Notes: generated from the sequence alone by a model not told the origin. DNA of 11,630 nucleotides from Parcubacteria group bacterium (GCA_012510515.1 JAAZHW010000034.1:1-11630), one strand, 5' to 3'. Positions 1 to 6,363 are shown, counted from the stretch's first letter. Numbers and translations: made by a program.

Positions 1-1091
1 CTTCCGAGATTGCCGAGTTTTACACGAAGATCTTCAAGCAGAATCTGCTTGATCTCGGCGTAGAACCACCGACAATTTGGAGCAAGGCGACTGATCATAT
101 CAGTGAACAAATTGCTTTAATTCAAAAGTTGGAAAAAAGGGGTTATACATATTTGACTTCCGACGGCATCTACTTTGACACTAGTCGACTGTCAAATTAT
201 GGCTACCTCGCTCGGTTAGATGTCAAAGGTATCAAGCCGGGAGCTCGAGTTGATCTCGGGGAAAAAAGGAATCCTACGGACTTTGCTTTATGGAAGTTTT
301 CATCTAAGGATAAAAAAAGGCAGATGGAGTGGCCGAGTCCTTGGGGAATAGGATTTCCAGGGTGGCACATCGAGTGTAGTGCTATGGCAATGAAGTACTT
401 GGGAGAGACAATTGACATCCACACAGGTGGTATCGATCACATCCCCGTTCACCACACCAACGAGATAGCGCAATCAGAAGCGGCTACCGGCAAGCAATTC
501 GCTCGCTACTGGCTACATGTGGCTTTCTTGACAAGCCACGGAAAAAAGATGGCGAAAAGCGAAGGAAATTTTATAACTCTACAAGACATAGTTCAAAAGG
601 GTTATGACCCACTCACCTTTCGCTACTATGCTTTAACTTCTCATTACCGCTCGAGCTTGAATTTCACGTGGCAAGGACTACAAGGAATCCAAAAGGCTAT
701 AATGTCCCTGCGTGAAAAAGTTTTGAGTTGGGGGAGCAGCCATGGTACCCCTGACGAAAAATTCCTCAAGGAGTTTAGGATTCGGATAAACAATGACCTT
801 AATACTCCTCAAACGATAGCGCTACTGTGGGAAGTCGTTGACTCTTCTTTGGCTCCAGAAAAGAAACGAGCTACCCTTATGGCATTTGATAAGGTTCTCG
901 GTCTTGGACTTACCCATTCTTCTACTGGAGAAATTCCGGAAGAAGTTAGGATTCTTGTTCAAAAACGCGAATTCTTGAGAAAAAATGGGCAGTGGAAAGA
1001 TTCTGATCGTCTGCGTCAGAAAATACTCGAAAAAGGGTATGGGGTCAGAGACACGTCTACAGGCCCAAAGGTTGTCCGCAAGGGATTATAG
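1..1091 (+). CDS. cysS: Cysteinyl-tRNA synthetase, 5' end cut off by the window
   Basis: Class I aminoacyl-tRNA synthetase that charges tRNA-Cys with cysteine in the cytoplasm. The reading frame is open from base 3, so the gene starts left of the window; the TTG at 129 is an internal Leu codon, not the start. About 362 residues are present against roughly 460 in the family, so the N-terminal part with the HIGH motif and the first zinc-binding Cys is missing. Visible landmarks are WHIECSAM (zinc Cys codon at 375), GGIDHIPVHHTNE (zinc His and Glu ligands), and KMAKSEGN at 546-569, the KMSKS ATP-binding loop with Ala for Ser. The C-terminal region has the usual helical anticodon-binding and HxxDxxR-like features (KDSDRLR near the end). 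It ends in TAG and is followed at 1151 by a strong terminator. GC is near 45-47 percent, clearly above the genes right of 4243. Family assignment is very secure. Confidence 0.97.
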   Translation, partial: SEIAEFYTKIFKQNLLDLGVEPPTIWSKATDHISEQIALIQKLEKRGYTYLTSDGIYFDTSRLSNYGYLARLDVKGIKPGARVDLGEKRNPTDFALWKFSSKDKKRQMEWPSPWGIGFPGWHIECSAMAMKYLGETIDIHTGGIDHIPVHHTNEIAQSEAATGKQFARYWLHVAFLTSHGKKMAKSEGNFITLQDIVQKGYDPLTFRYYALTSHYRSSLNFTWQGLQGIQKAIMSLREKVLSWGSSHGTPDEKFLKEFRIRINNDLNTPQTIALLWEVVDSSLAPEKKRATLMAFDKVLGLGLTHSSTGEIPEEVRILVQKREFLRKNGQWKDSDRLRQKILEKGYGVRDTSTGPKVVRKGL

Positions 1092-1150
1092 AATTTGTAT
1101 TTTAGAGACCCGCTAGAGATAACTGCCATGCGCGACAATTTTATAACATG

Positions 1151-1195
1151 AAGCAGCTAACAAACGCCGTGTTTGTTAGCTGCTTTCTTCTTTTT
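1151..1195 (+). terminator. Intrinsic terminator after cysS
   Basis: A perfect 15-base-pair stem (AAGCAGCTAACAAAC at 1151-1165 with GTTTGTTAGCTGCTT at 1171-1185) has a 5-base loop, GCCGT. It is followed by the pyrimidine-rich tract TCTTCTTTTT. It lies 60 bases after the cysS stop and should end the cysS transcript. It is the clearest terminator in the window. Confidence 0.93.
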
Positions 1196-1199
1196 GAAA

Positions 1200-1450
1200 A
1201 ATTAAACGCGAGGGCGACTCGGCACGGCGGCAGGGCGGAGCGGAACGGTCAGTTCTGTTCAAAAAAGGTTTGGATTTCGTCAAATAAACGCACACGAATT
1301 TCGCTGGAAATTTCAAGTTGGAAAACGCAGAAATTTTCATTGCAAAATTCAGTGCCCCGCTGCAGACGCGGGCAAGAATTTTCAGTGCTACGCCAAGTTT
1401 TAATGAGAGCGAGACTAGTGAAATCAGCAGAAATGCCGATTTTTACTGTT
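1200..1450. other. Gene-free stretch, possibly a dispersed or structured element
   Basis: There is no credible gene here. An open frame from 1148 to 1459 starts inside the terminator stem and has a low-complexity, Arg/Ser-rich translation, so it is treated as chance. GC is uneven: a GC-rich patch at 1208-1250, then AT-rich segments with near-repeats (AAATTCAGTGC at 1345 and AATTTTCAGTGC at 1378). A small stem lies at 1356-1372 (CCCGC/GCGGG). The stretch ends right at the promoter of the next gene. It could be a dispersed repeat, a remnant or an RNA element; the sequence alone does not decide. Confidence 0.4.
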
Positions 1451-1451
1451 A

Positions 1452-1480
1452 TTGACTAATTGTGTAATTTATGTTATTAT
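1452..1480 (+). promoter_or_regulatory. Sigma70-type promoter for the 1532 gene
   Basis: TTGACT at 1452-1457 and TATTAT at 1475-1480 are separated by exactly 17 bases, each one or two mismatches from consensus. The expected transcription start near 1487 gives a leader of about 45 bases that contains the strong ribosome-binding site. Confidence 0.8.
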
Positions 1481-1518
1481 TAATTAGTTTTAATTATTAA
1501 CAATTTTATATTAAGAAG

Positions 1519-1526
1519 AGGAGGTG
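1519..1526 (+). promoter_or_regulatory. Strong Shine-Dalgarno site for the 1532 gene
   Basis: AGGAGGTG lies 5 bases before the ATG at 1532 and fixes that start. It stands out because the genes at 4243, 6477, 7775, 8707 and 10427 show no comparable site. Confidence 0.9.
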
Positions 1527-1531
1527 TTTAA

Positions 1532-2023
1532 ATGAAAGCTGTAATAGTAGCATTCGCATTCGGAAAGCCATGTTCAATCCGCTCCAACCAGCGAATCGCT
1601 CAAATCGCCTCGCAGAAGGCGAGAGAGTTCGATGTCCCAGTGTATACCCAGCTTGACGTTTGCATTGAGCCCGACGTTAAGGTGAAATATATTATTGAGG
1701 AAGACCCCGAAAATCCGCCGACTACTTGGCAGATTGCACGAGGAGTCGTTCGATTGGCGAATCAGCAATCAATTAAAAAAATATTGATTGTTGCCGCTAA
1801 ACCCCATCTCTGGCGGGTCCTCCGAGATGTCAAGCAGGCAGTTCGCGAAGCTGGAAAAGAGATCGAGGTTTGTGTCTGTGAGGAAATCGAGCAGTATCCG
1901 GAAAATTCATGGTTCTGTCCCGATTCCACACAAGACCGAGTTCGATCCCGAGAAAAATGGAATAAGCGAGAAAAAATTCTCAAGCTTATACCATTCTTTA
2001 TCTACAAGAATATCGCGAAGTAA
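1532..2023 (+). CDS. Hypothetical protein, possibly YdcF/DUF218-like
   Basis: A 163-residue protein of unknown function. Start, promoter and ribosome-binding site all agree, so the gene itself is secure. It has no signal peptide or membrane segment and looks cytosolic, with an alternating alpha/beta pattern: hydrophobic strands at MKAVIVAFAF and IKKILIVAA, each followed by an amphipathic helix. The segment TTWQIARGVVRLANQQSIKKILIVAAKPHLWRVLRD (about residues 63-99) recalls the YdcF/SanA (DUF218) pattern, where conserved residues precede a strand and then a His-x-x-Arg helix; this is a resemblance from memory, not a proven match. The tail is strongly charged and Arg/Lys-rich. Four Cys residues (14, 44, 114 and 116) lie in the first 120 residues and one more near 129. 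Base composition resembles cysS, not the AT-rich genes to the right. It stands alone between the cysS terminator and a converging peptidase gene. Confidence 0.85.
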   Translation: MKAVIVAFAFGKPCSIRSNQRIAQIASQKAREFDVPVYTQLDVCIEPDVKVKYIIEEDPENPPTTWQIARGVVRLANQQSIKKILIVAAKPHLWRVLRDVKQAVREAGKEIEVCVCEEIEQYPENSWFCPDSTQDRVRSREKWNKREKILKLIPFFIYKNIAK

Positions 2024-2144
2024 TGTGAAATTGTATCAATCGAGCCCCTTGTGGTTTTACCACCTAGTGCTTTTCTTTTTCGGGTTTAATACTCAAAAAT
2101 AGTTGGTGAATTAATCATTATATTTAAACCAGTTATACTAAAGG

Positions 2145-2291
2145 ATGAAAGATTTTTTGTGCTCTTTAGGCAACCATCGATGAACTCGGAAGTTGTTTTT
2201 TAAATATGAAAATCGGCATTTAGGCCATTGGTTGATTTTGGTATTTTGGGGTCATCTAAATAATGAAACAAATGTGAAATGTTATTGCTGA
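2145..2291 (+). pseudogene. Possible broken small zinc-binding protein gene
   Basis: From the ATG at 2145 the frame reads MKDFLCSLGNHR, then TGA at 2181-2183, then continues in the same frame for 35 sense codons, including HLGHWLILVFWGHLNNET and VKCYC, to TGA at 2289. The LCxLGxH beginning resembles small phage and bacterial proteins starting LCKLGxHxW, in which the residue after H-x is Trp; TGG to TGA would be a single-base change at exactly that place. A TATACT hexamer at 2134-2139 would place the transcription start at the ATG. Other genes in the window use TGG for Trp and GGN for Gly, so recoding of TGA is unlikely. This may equally be a chance reading. Confidence 0.25.
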
Positions 2292-2335
2292 TTTGCACTT
2301 TAGCTAATGCCGTAGTATTTATATAATATTTTATC

Positions 2336-2370
2336 CGAGAGAAATTCCGTTCTCTCGTTTAAAATTTTTT
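2336..2370 (+). terminator. Hairpin with loose T-tract, candidate terminator
   Basis: A perfect 8-base-pair stem (CGAGAGAA at 2336-2343, TTCTCTCG at 2350-2357) with a 6-base loop is followed on the plus strand by TTTAAAATTTTTT. The T-tract is interrupted, and on the minus strand no T-tract follows, so it may only weakly end transcription from the left. It lies 34 bases past the stop of the converging peptidase gene. Confidence 0.4.
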
Positions 2371-2390
2371 GTAAGTTTTCTTTCATAATT

Positions 2391-3428
2391 TTATATCAAC
2401 CAAGATTCTACAAGCTTAATCTTTTTTGCAGGACAATCAATTTCCGCTTTTACTCCAAGTGGAAAAACGAGTTGTGGGTCAGTGTGTCCGATATCAAAAT
2501 TTGCAACGATTGGCAAGTTTGGTTTACCAAATTCTTTCGCAATGATGGAAATTATTTTCTCTTCTAATTCTTTCTTCTCGTCATCGGAATAATCTCTTGC
2601 GCGAGAGAAAATAAATCCACTTATTTTATCGAATACACCGAGCATTCCATAATTCCTCAAAACATGGTCAATATAATGGATTGGCGGTTTTTCTTCGGAA
2701 GTTTCAAGGAAAAATATTTTTCCTTTCCAAAAAACTTGCGACGGCCAAAAGTCAGTAGCTTTCATCATTTCCAAAGCTTCTATGCAACCGCCAAATAGTT
2801 CTCCCTGCACTTTGGAGTTTCCTTGAAGCCAATGCCAACCATCATCTGATTTTATCGGTTTTGTCTTTCCAAGATTTTCTTTATTCGACCAGTCAAGATA
2901 GCCGTCGCAATATTTTCTATAAGATTTGTATTCATAACTTTCTTTTGGTTCAAATAGGATTTCGTGAATATGAGATTTGAAACTTTCAGGCAAATTTTCT
3001 ATTTGCGAAAAACCAGCCATAATTGATGGGCCATAAAAACTCACTAAACCTTGTAAGTTAGCAAACACATGAAGCGTTGAGGTGTCAGAATAGCCCATCA
3101 ATATTTTAGGATTTTTCGCAACAATATCCTTATCAATAAAAGGCAAAATTCTCACGGAATCGTCTCCGCCGATTGAGACGAAAATGGCCTTAACTTCTGG
3201 GTCAGCGAAAGCATTGTTAATATCTTTTGCGCGAACTTGTGGATTTTCTCTCAAAAAATCAGCGTCCATTCTCGCGGTAGGAAACTCTTTAATTTTCAAA
3301 CCCCATTTGGTTAAAATCTTAAGGCCATTTTCGTAAACATGTGGGAATACGCTTGGGCCTCCCCAAGATGGCGAAACAATCGCCACAACATCACCTTGTT
3401 TTAATTTTGCTGGTTTTTTATATTGCAT
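2391..3428 (-). CDS. S66-family serine peptidase (LD-carboxypeptidase / MccF-like)
   Basis: A cytoplasmic serine peptidase of 345 residues. The S66 family includes LD-carboxypeptidases that trim the terminal D-Ala of murein tetrapeptides during wall recycling, and MccF, which cleaves the amide bond of microcin C-type toxins and gives immunity. The N-terminal domain opens with KPAKLKQGDVVAIVSPSW, typical of the family. The catalytic triad is readable: Ser114 in GYSDTS, Glu242 in LETSEE and His315 in FDIGHTDPQ, with spacing close to MccF (118/243/311). No signal peptide is present, which fits cytosolic action. The insert-bearing middle (DGYLDWSNKENLGK) and the spacing favour the MccF-like branch, but the substrate cannot be told. 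Start ATG at 3428; GGAAGAA lies 13 bases upstream, inside the 3' end of an Xre-type reading frame that stops 7 bases before this ATG. The two are probably one transcript. Confidence 0.93.
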   Translation of the reverse strand: MQYKKPAKLKQGDVVAIVSPSWGGPSVFPHVYENGLKILTKWGLKIKEFPTARMDADFLRENPQVRAKDINNAFADPEVKAIFVSIGGDDSVRILPFIDKDIVAKNPKILMGYSDTSTLHVFANLQGLVSFYGPSIMAGFSQIENLPESFKSHIHEILFEPKESYEYKSYRKYCDGYLDWSNKENLGKTKPIKSDDGWHWLQGNSKVQGELFGGCIEALEMMKATDFWPSQVFWKGKIFFLETSEEKPPIHYIDHVLRNYGMLGVFDKISGFIFSRARDYSDDEKKELEEKIISIIAKEFGKPNLPIVANFDIGHTDPQLVFPLGVKAEIDCPAKKIKLVESWLI

Positions 3429-3435
3429 AATTATT

Positions 3436-3627
3436 TTATAATTCTTCCATTATAACGCTTAACGACTTGGCGATTTTTTGTATTGTCTGAACGCTTGGTT
3501 TAGTAACAACACTGCTCTCAATTTTTGTAATGGTAGAGTATTTGATATTGGCTTTTTTCGCCAAGTCGTCCTGCGTCAATTCTTGTTTTGTTTGTATCCG
3601 CTTTATATTTTGTTATATAGTTTCCAT
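3436..3627 (-). pseudogene. Xre-family helix-turn-helix regulator with an in-frame stop
   Basis: Reading leftward from the ATG at 3627 the frame is METI, TAA (3615-3613), then an unbroken 58 codons: NIKRIQTKQELTQDDLA, KKANIKYSTITKIE, KPSVQTIQKIAKSL and a final IMEEL before TAA at 3438-3436. This is a near-complete Xre/HTH_3 DNA-binding domain: helix 1, the TQDDLAKKANI turn, the recognition helix YSTITKIE, and the PSVQTIQKIAKSL helix ending in the family's usual xxEEL. No ATG or GTG lies between the TAA and the domain; a TTG in QELTQ would remove helix 1. So it is either a single-base nonsense mutant of a 63-codon gene, or it starts at a non-standard codon such as ATA. It ends 7 bases before the S66 peptidase and overlaps its ribosome-binding site, so it was or is the first gene of that operon and a likely local regulator. 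Domain call about 0.9, loss of function about 0.6. Confidence 0.75.
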
Positions 3628-3705
3628 AGTATCCAAATTTTGATAGTATAGAGTTATGAGGTTTTTCTTTTTTTCTCACAAACCTTGTCAAAATCGCAAG
3701 AGATA

Positions 3706-4033
3706 GCAACCTTTTAGAGAAAATTAGAGAAAAAGGTTGCTGCCAAAGAAATCTTTGGCTCGAACCTGTGCTTGGCAAGTCGCACCGTGCGCGGCGAGTC
3801 AATGTTTCCGTTCTCTGCCGCTCTCTGCCGCGCTTCACGCGGCTGAATCAATCAGCAAAATTTCTGAAAGTTTAATTCTGGTGCCCGTGGAGGGACTTGC
3901 CTACAAGTAATTTGCCTGACGGCAAATTCTCGCAGGCCGCCGCTCGCGATGCTCGCCTTTCTAACCAAAGGTTAGAAAACTCGCCTAATGCTGCGCGCTT
4001 CTTATCCCCACGCAAGCCAAGCAGTTGGCTTGC
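3706..4033. repeat. Cluster of six perfect hairpins
   Basis: There is no gene here. Perfect inverted repeats follow one another: 10 base pairs at 3706-3715/3731-3740; 8 at 3742-3749/3752-3759; 6 at 3827-3832/3838-3843 (GCCGCG/CGCGGC); 8 at 3909-3916/3921-3928 (AATTTGCC/GGCAAATT, loop TGAC); 9 at 3958-3966/3970-3978; 9 at 4012-4020/4025-4033 (GCAAGCCAA/TTGGCTTGC, loop GCAG). Most are 18-22 bases in total with tiny loops. None has a T-tract typical of a terminator on the minus strand, where the neighbouring genes lie. GC is higher than on either side. The open frames that cross the region are chance readings. Confidence 0.8.
3879..3908 (-). pseudogene. Degraded tRNA 3' end (T-arm and acceptor)
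   Basis: On the plus strand GTGCCCG.GG.GGGACT.G..CC.ACAAGT is shared between 3880-3908 and the 3' part of the intact tRNA-Leu at 4063-4091, with four substitutions and a 2-base deletion. Read on the minus strand it ends GGGCACCA, so this copy carries an encoded CCA, which the intact gene lacks. The T-stem no longer pairs and no 5' half is nearby. It looks like the remnant of a duplicated or displaced tRNA 3' end. Confidence 0.5.
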
Positions 4034-4063
4034 TCCTCGTCTCAAACTCATTTCATTCGTTTG

Positions 4064-4147
4064 TGCCCGGGGTGGGACTCGAACCCACAAGTCTGTGAAG
4101 ACAAAGGATTTTAAGTCCTTCGCGTATGCCAATTCCGCCACCCGGGC
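4064..4147 (-). tRNA. tRNA-Leu, anticodon UAA
   Basis: An 84-base class II tRNA. Acceptor GCCCGGG pairs with CCCGGGC; D-stem GCG/CGC with the TGG-containing loop; anticodon stem AAGGA/TCCTT with loop CTTAAAA, giving anticodon TAA (reads UUA and UUG, the dominant Leu codons of the AT-rich genes here). The long variable arm GTCT-TCAC-AGAC marks a Leu/Ser/Tyr-type tRNA, and the T-arm GTGGG-TTCGAGT-CCCAC is perfect. The discriminator base is A, as in tRNA-Leu. CCA is not encoded (the next bases are CAA). It is divergent from the gene at 4243. Confidence 0.96.
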
Positions 4148-4206
4148 ACAATATTATTTTTGTTTATTAAACAAATCCGATTCTATTTTAATTTTAATTT
4201 TTTTTC

Positions 4207-4235
4207 TTGTCAATTGTTAATTTTTTTGTTTAAAT
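4207..4235 (+). promoter_or_regulatory. Possible promoter of the nucleotidyltransferase-ParB gene
   Basis: TTGTCA at 4207-4212 and TTAAAT at 4230-4235 are 17 bases apart. Transcription would begin at about 4242, directly at the ATG at 4243, which has no Shine-Dalgarno sequence, so the message would be leaderless. The -10 box is only 4/6 and the stretch is very AT-rich, so chance is possible. Confidence 0.4.
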
Positions 4236-4242
4236 AAGTGAT

Positions 4243-6363
4243 ATGGATAATAAAGATTTAACTTTAATTGTTTTAGCAGCAGGAATGGGTAGTCGTTATG
4301 GTGGATTAAAACAAATTGATCCTATTGGTCCTAACGGTGAAATTATAATTGATTATTCGCTTTATGATGCTAAATTAGCTGGTTTTAATAAAATAGTTTT
4401 TGTTATCAGAAAAGACATTGAAGAAGTTTTTAAAAATCGTATTGGCAAACAAGCTGAAAAAGACTTTCAAGTTTTTTATGTTTTTCAAGAATTGAATAAA
4501 GGATTACCAATTTGGTTTAAATTATCTCAAGAAAGAAAAAAACCTTGGGGAACGGGACAGGCCATTTTATTATGTAAAGATGAAATTTCTTCTAATTTTG
4601 CTATTATTAATTCCGATGATTTTTATGGACGAGACGCTTTTATTAAAATGGCTAACGCTTTAAAAAATTTATCCGATGAAGAAAATTTATATCATTATTT
4701 AATGGTGGGTTATCTTTTAAAAAATACTTTATCAGAATTTGGTTCGGTTTCTCGAGGTGTTTGTGAAACGCTAGAGCAAAAGTATTTAAAAGACATAAAA
4801 GAAAGAACTAAAATTCAAAAATTTGATGATGGAATTAAATATGAAGAGAATGGCAATTGGTATTCATTGTCTGGAGAAGAAATTGTTTCAATGAACTTTT
4901 TTGGATTCACGCCAAGTATTTTTTATGAATTAGAAACACGATTTTATCGATTTTTAATGAATATAAACAATCCCGAAAAGGATGAATTTTATATTCCAGA
5001 AGTAGTAGGACAATTAATTAGAGAAAATAAAGCAAAAGTAGAAATTTTACCAACTGAAGCTTCGTGGTTTGGAGTCACTTACCCAAAAGATAAAGAATTG
5101 GTTAAACATAAAATTGAAGAACTAATTAATCAGAATATTTATCCCAAAGATTTATATAAAAAAGAAGCTGATTTAACAAATAATACAAATAATACTAATT
5201 TAGATCCGATAGCCATTTCTTCTTTAATGACTTCAGCGCCGACTTTTCTTTTAGATAACGAAAAAGAAATTTTGCCAATTAATAATAATGAAGAGTTAAT
5301 TAATAATGAAGAAAAAAATGAGGACGAATATGATAATAAAAATTTAGAAATAGAAGAGAATAAAATAATTGATGAAAAGATTAAAGAAGAAATAGAAGAA
5401 ATAAAAGAAAAAGATTACGAAAAAAATTTAGTTGAAAAACCATTAAAAAAAGTAGAAGAAAAGATAGAAAACAACGAAAATAAAGAGGATTTTTTTTATA
5501 AAGAAAAAATTAATAAAGAATTAGGTCCAATTAAAGATGCGGTTTATTTAATTGAAGTAGAAAAAATAAAGCCTAATCCTTATCAACCACGAAGAAATTT
5601 TGATGAAGAATCATTAAAAGAATTAGCTAACTCTATTAAAGAGTTTGGAATTTTACAACCATTGATTGTTTCGCGAGTGGAAAAAGAAACGCCTTATGGC
5701 CAAACAGTCGAGTATCAATTAATTGCCGGTGAAAGACGTTTGCGCGCCGCTCAATTAATTGGATTAGAAAAAGTGCCAGTGATTATTCGGCCATCATTGG
5801 AGGAGCGACAAAAACTAGAAGCAGCGATTATTGAAAATATTCAACGAACTGATTTGAGTCCTTTAGAAACAGCTCGAAGTTTTGCTAAATTAGCGGAAGA
5901 ATTTGGTTTATCTCAACGAGAAATTGCTGAGCGCGTTGGTAAAAGTCGCGCTTATATTGCTAATACCTTACGATTATTAGAATTGCCATCAGAAGCTCAA
6001 AAGGCCTTAGAGGAAGGAAAAATTACGGAATCACACGCGCGTTTAATTTTAAGTATTGAAAATCCCGAAAAAAAGCGAGCATTATTAGGAGAAATTTTGA
6101 GTCGTCGTTTAACGGTGCGAGAAACAGAAATTTTAACAAAAAGAATTTTAGAAATGCCATTAGGAGTATTTGTGTCTCAAAAGCAAGAAACTTCAGTTAG
6201 TGATTTGGGTGATGCTTTGGAAAAAGAAATTGAAAAAAAATTAGAAGAAATTTTTGGAACAAAAGTAGAAGTGAAAAAACACGGCGATAAAGGAAAAATT
6301 ACTATTAATTTTTTTTCCGATGAAGAATTAGAGGAAATTTTAAAAAAGTTAGTTAAAGAATAA
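4243..6363 (+). CDS. parB: Fusion of a sugar-phosphate-type nucleotidyltransferase with ParB/Spo0J
   Basis: One 706-residue frame with two complete modules. Residues 1-305 form a nucleotidyltransferase: LAAGMGSRYGGLKQ (11-24, nucleotide-binding loop with Lys23), GTGQA (103-107), NSDDFYG (123-129, metal-binding Asp), SMNFFGFTPSIF (217-227) and WFGVTYPKDK near its end. It matches the stand-alone family of about 305 residues that transfers NMP to a phosphorylated substrate; the substrate is unknown. Residues about 308-428 are a Glu/Lys/Asn-rich acidic linker, partly coiled-coil-like. Residues about 430-706 are a whole ParB: NPYQPR (445-450), GERRLRAA (496-503, CTP-binding box), ENIQRTDLSPLETA (531-544), a helix-turn-helix in GLSQREIAERVGKSRAYIANTLRLLEL (555-581) and a C-terminal dimerisation domain. 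ParB loads onto parS and partitions the chromosome, normally with ParA, which is absent from this window. No stop, frameshift or alternative start with a ribosome site separates the halves. Domain calls are secure; the reason for the fusion is unknown. Confidence 0.95.
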   Translation: MDNKDLTLIVLAAGMGSRYGGLKQIDPIGPNGEIIIDYSLYDAKLAGFNKIVFVIRKDIEEVFKNRIGKQAEKDFQVFYVFQELNKGLPIWFKLSQERKKPWGTGQAILLCKDEISSNFAIINSDDFYGRDAFIKMANALKNLSDEENLYHYLMVGYLLKNTLSEFGSVSRGVCETLEQKYLKDIKERTKIQKFDDGIKYEENGNWYSLSGEEIVSMNFFGFTPSIFYELETRFYRFLMNINNPEKDEFYIPEVVGQLIRENKAKVEILPTEASWFGVTYPKDKELVKHKIEELINQNIYPKDLYKKEADLTNNTNNTNLDPIAISSLMTSAPTFLLDNEKEILPINNNEELINNEEKNEDEYDNKNLEIEENKIIDEKIKEEIEEIKEKDYEKNLVEKPLKKVEEKIENNENKEDFFYKEKINKELGPIKDAVYLIEVEKIKPNPYQPRRNFDEESLKELANSIKEFGILQPLIVSRVEKETPYGQTVEYQLIAGERRLRAAQLIGLEKVPVIIRPSLEERQKLEAAIIENIQRTDLSPLETARSFAKLAEEFGLSQREIAERVGKSRAYIANTLRLLELPSEAQKALEEGKITESHARLILSIENPEKKRALLGEILSRRLTVRETEILTKRILEMPLGVFVSQKQETSVSDLGDALEKEIEKKLEEIFGTKVEVKKHGDKGKITINFFSDEELEEILKKLVKE

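Larger units (their letters stand above)
2024..2390. other. Convergent intergenic gap
   Basis: The gap lies between the 1532 gene and the oppositely oriented S66 peptidase. Just after the first gene, a short GTGG/CCAC stem (2051-2063) followed by TTTTCTTTTT could be a weak terminator. Further right are the possible broken mini-gene at 2145 and a hairpin at 2336. The rest is AT-rich with nothing recognisable. Confidence 0.5.

Noticed and set aside
129..131. TTG at 129 as the cysS start
   Set aside because: The frame is open and family-like to the window edge (EIAEFYTKIFKQ, KATDHI), so the TTG is an internal Leu codon of a gene that begins outside the window.
1148..1459. 103-codon open frame on the plus strand
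   Set aside because: It starts inside the cysS terminator stem, has no ribosome-binding site, and its translation is low in protein-like character.
2145..2291. Reassigned TGA codon (Gly or Trp)
   Set aside because: All large genes here encode Gly by GGN and Trp by TGG without a single internal TGA, so the standard code applies.
3872..4220. Open frames on both strands across the tRNA-Leu
   Set aside because: They read through the tRNA and neighbouring hairpins; translations such as RVPPRAQTNE are typical tRNA-antisense artefacts.
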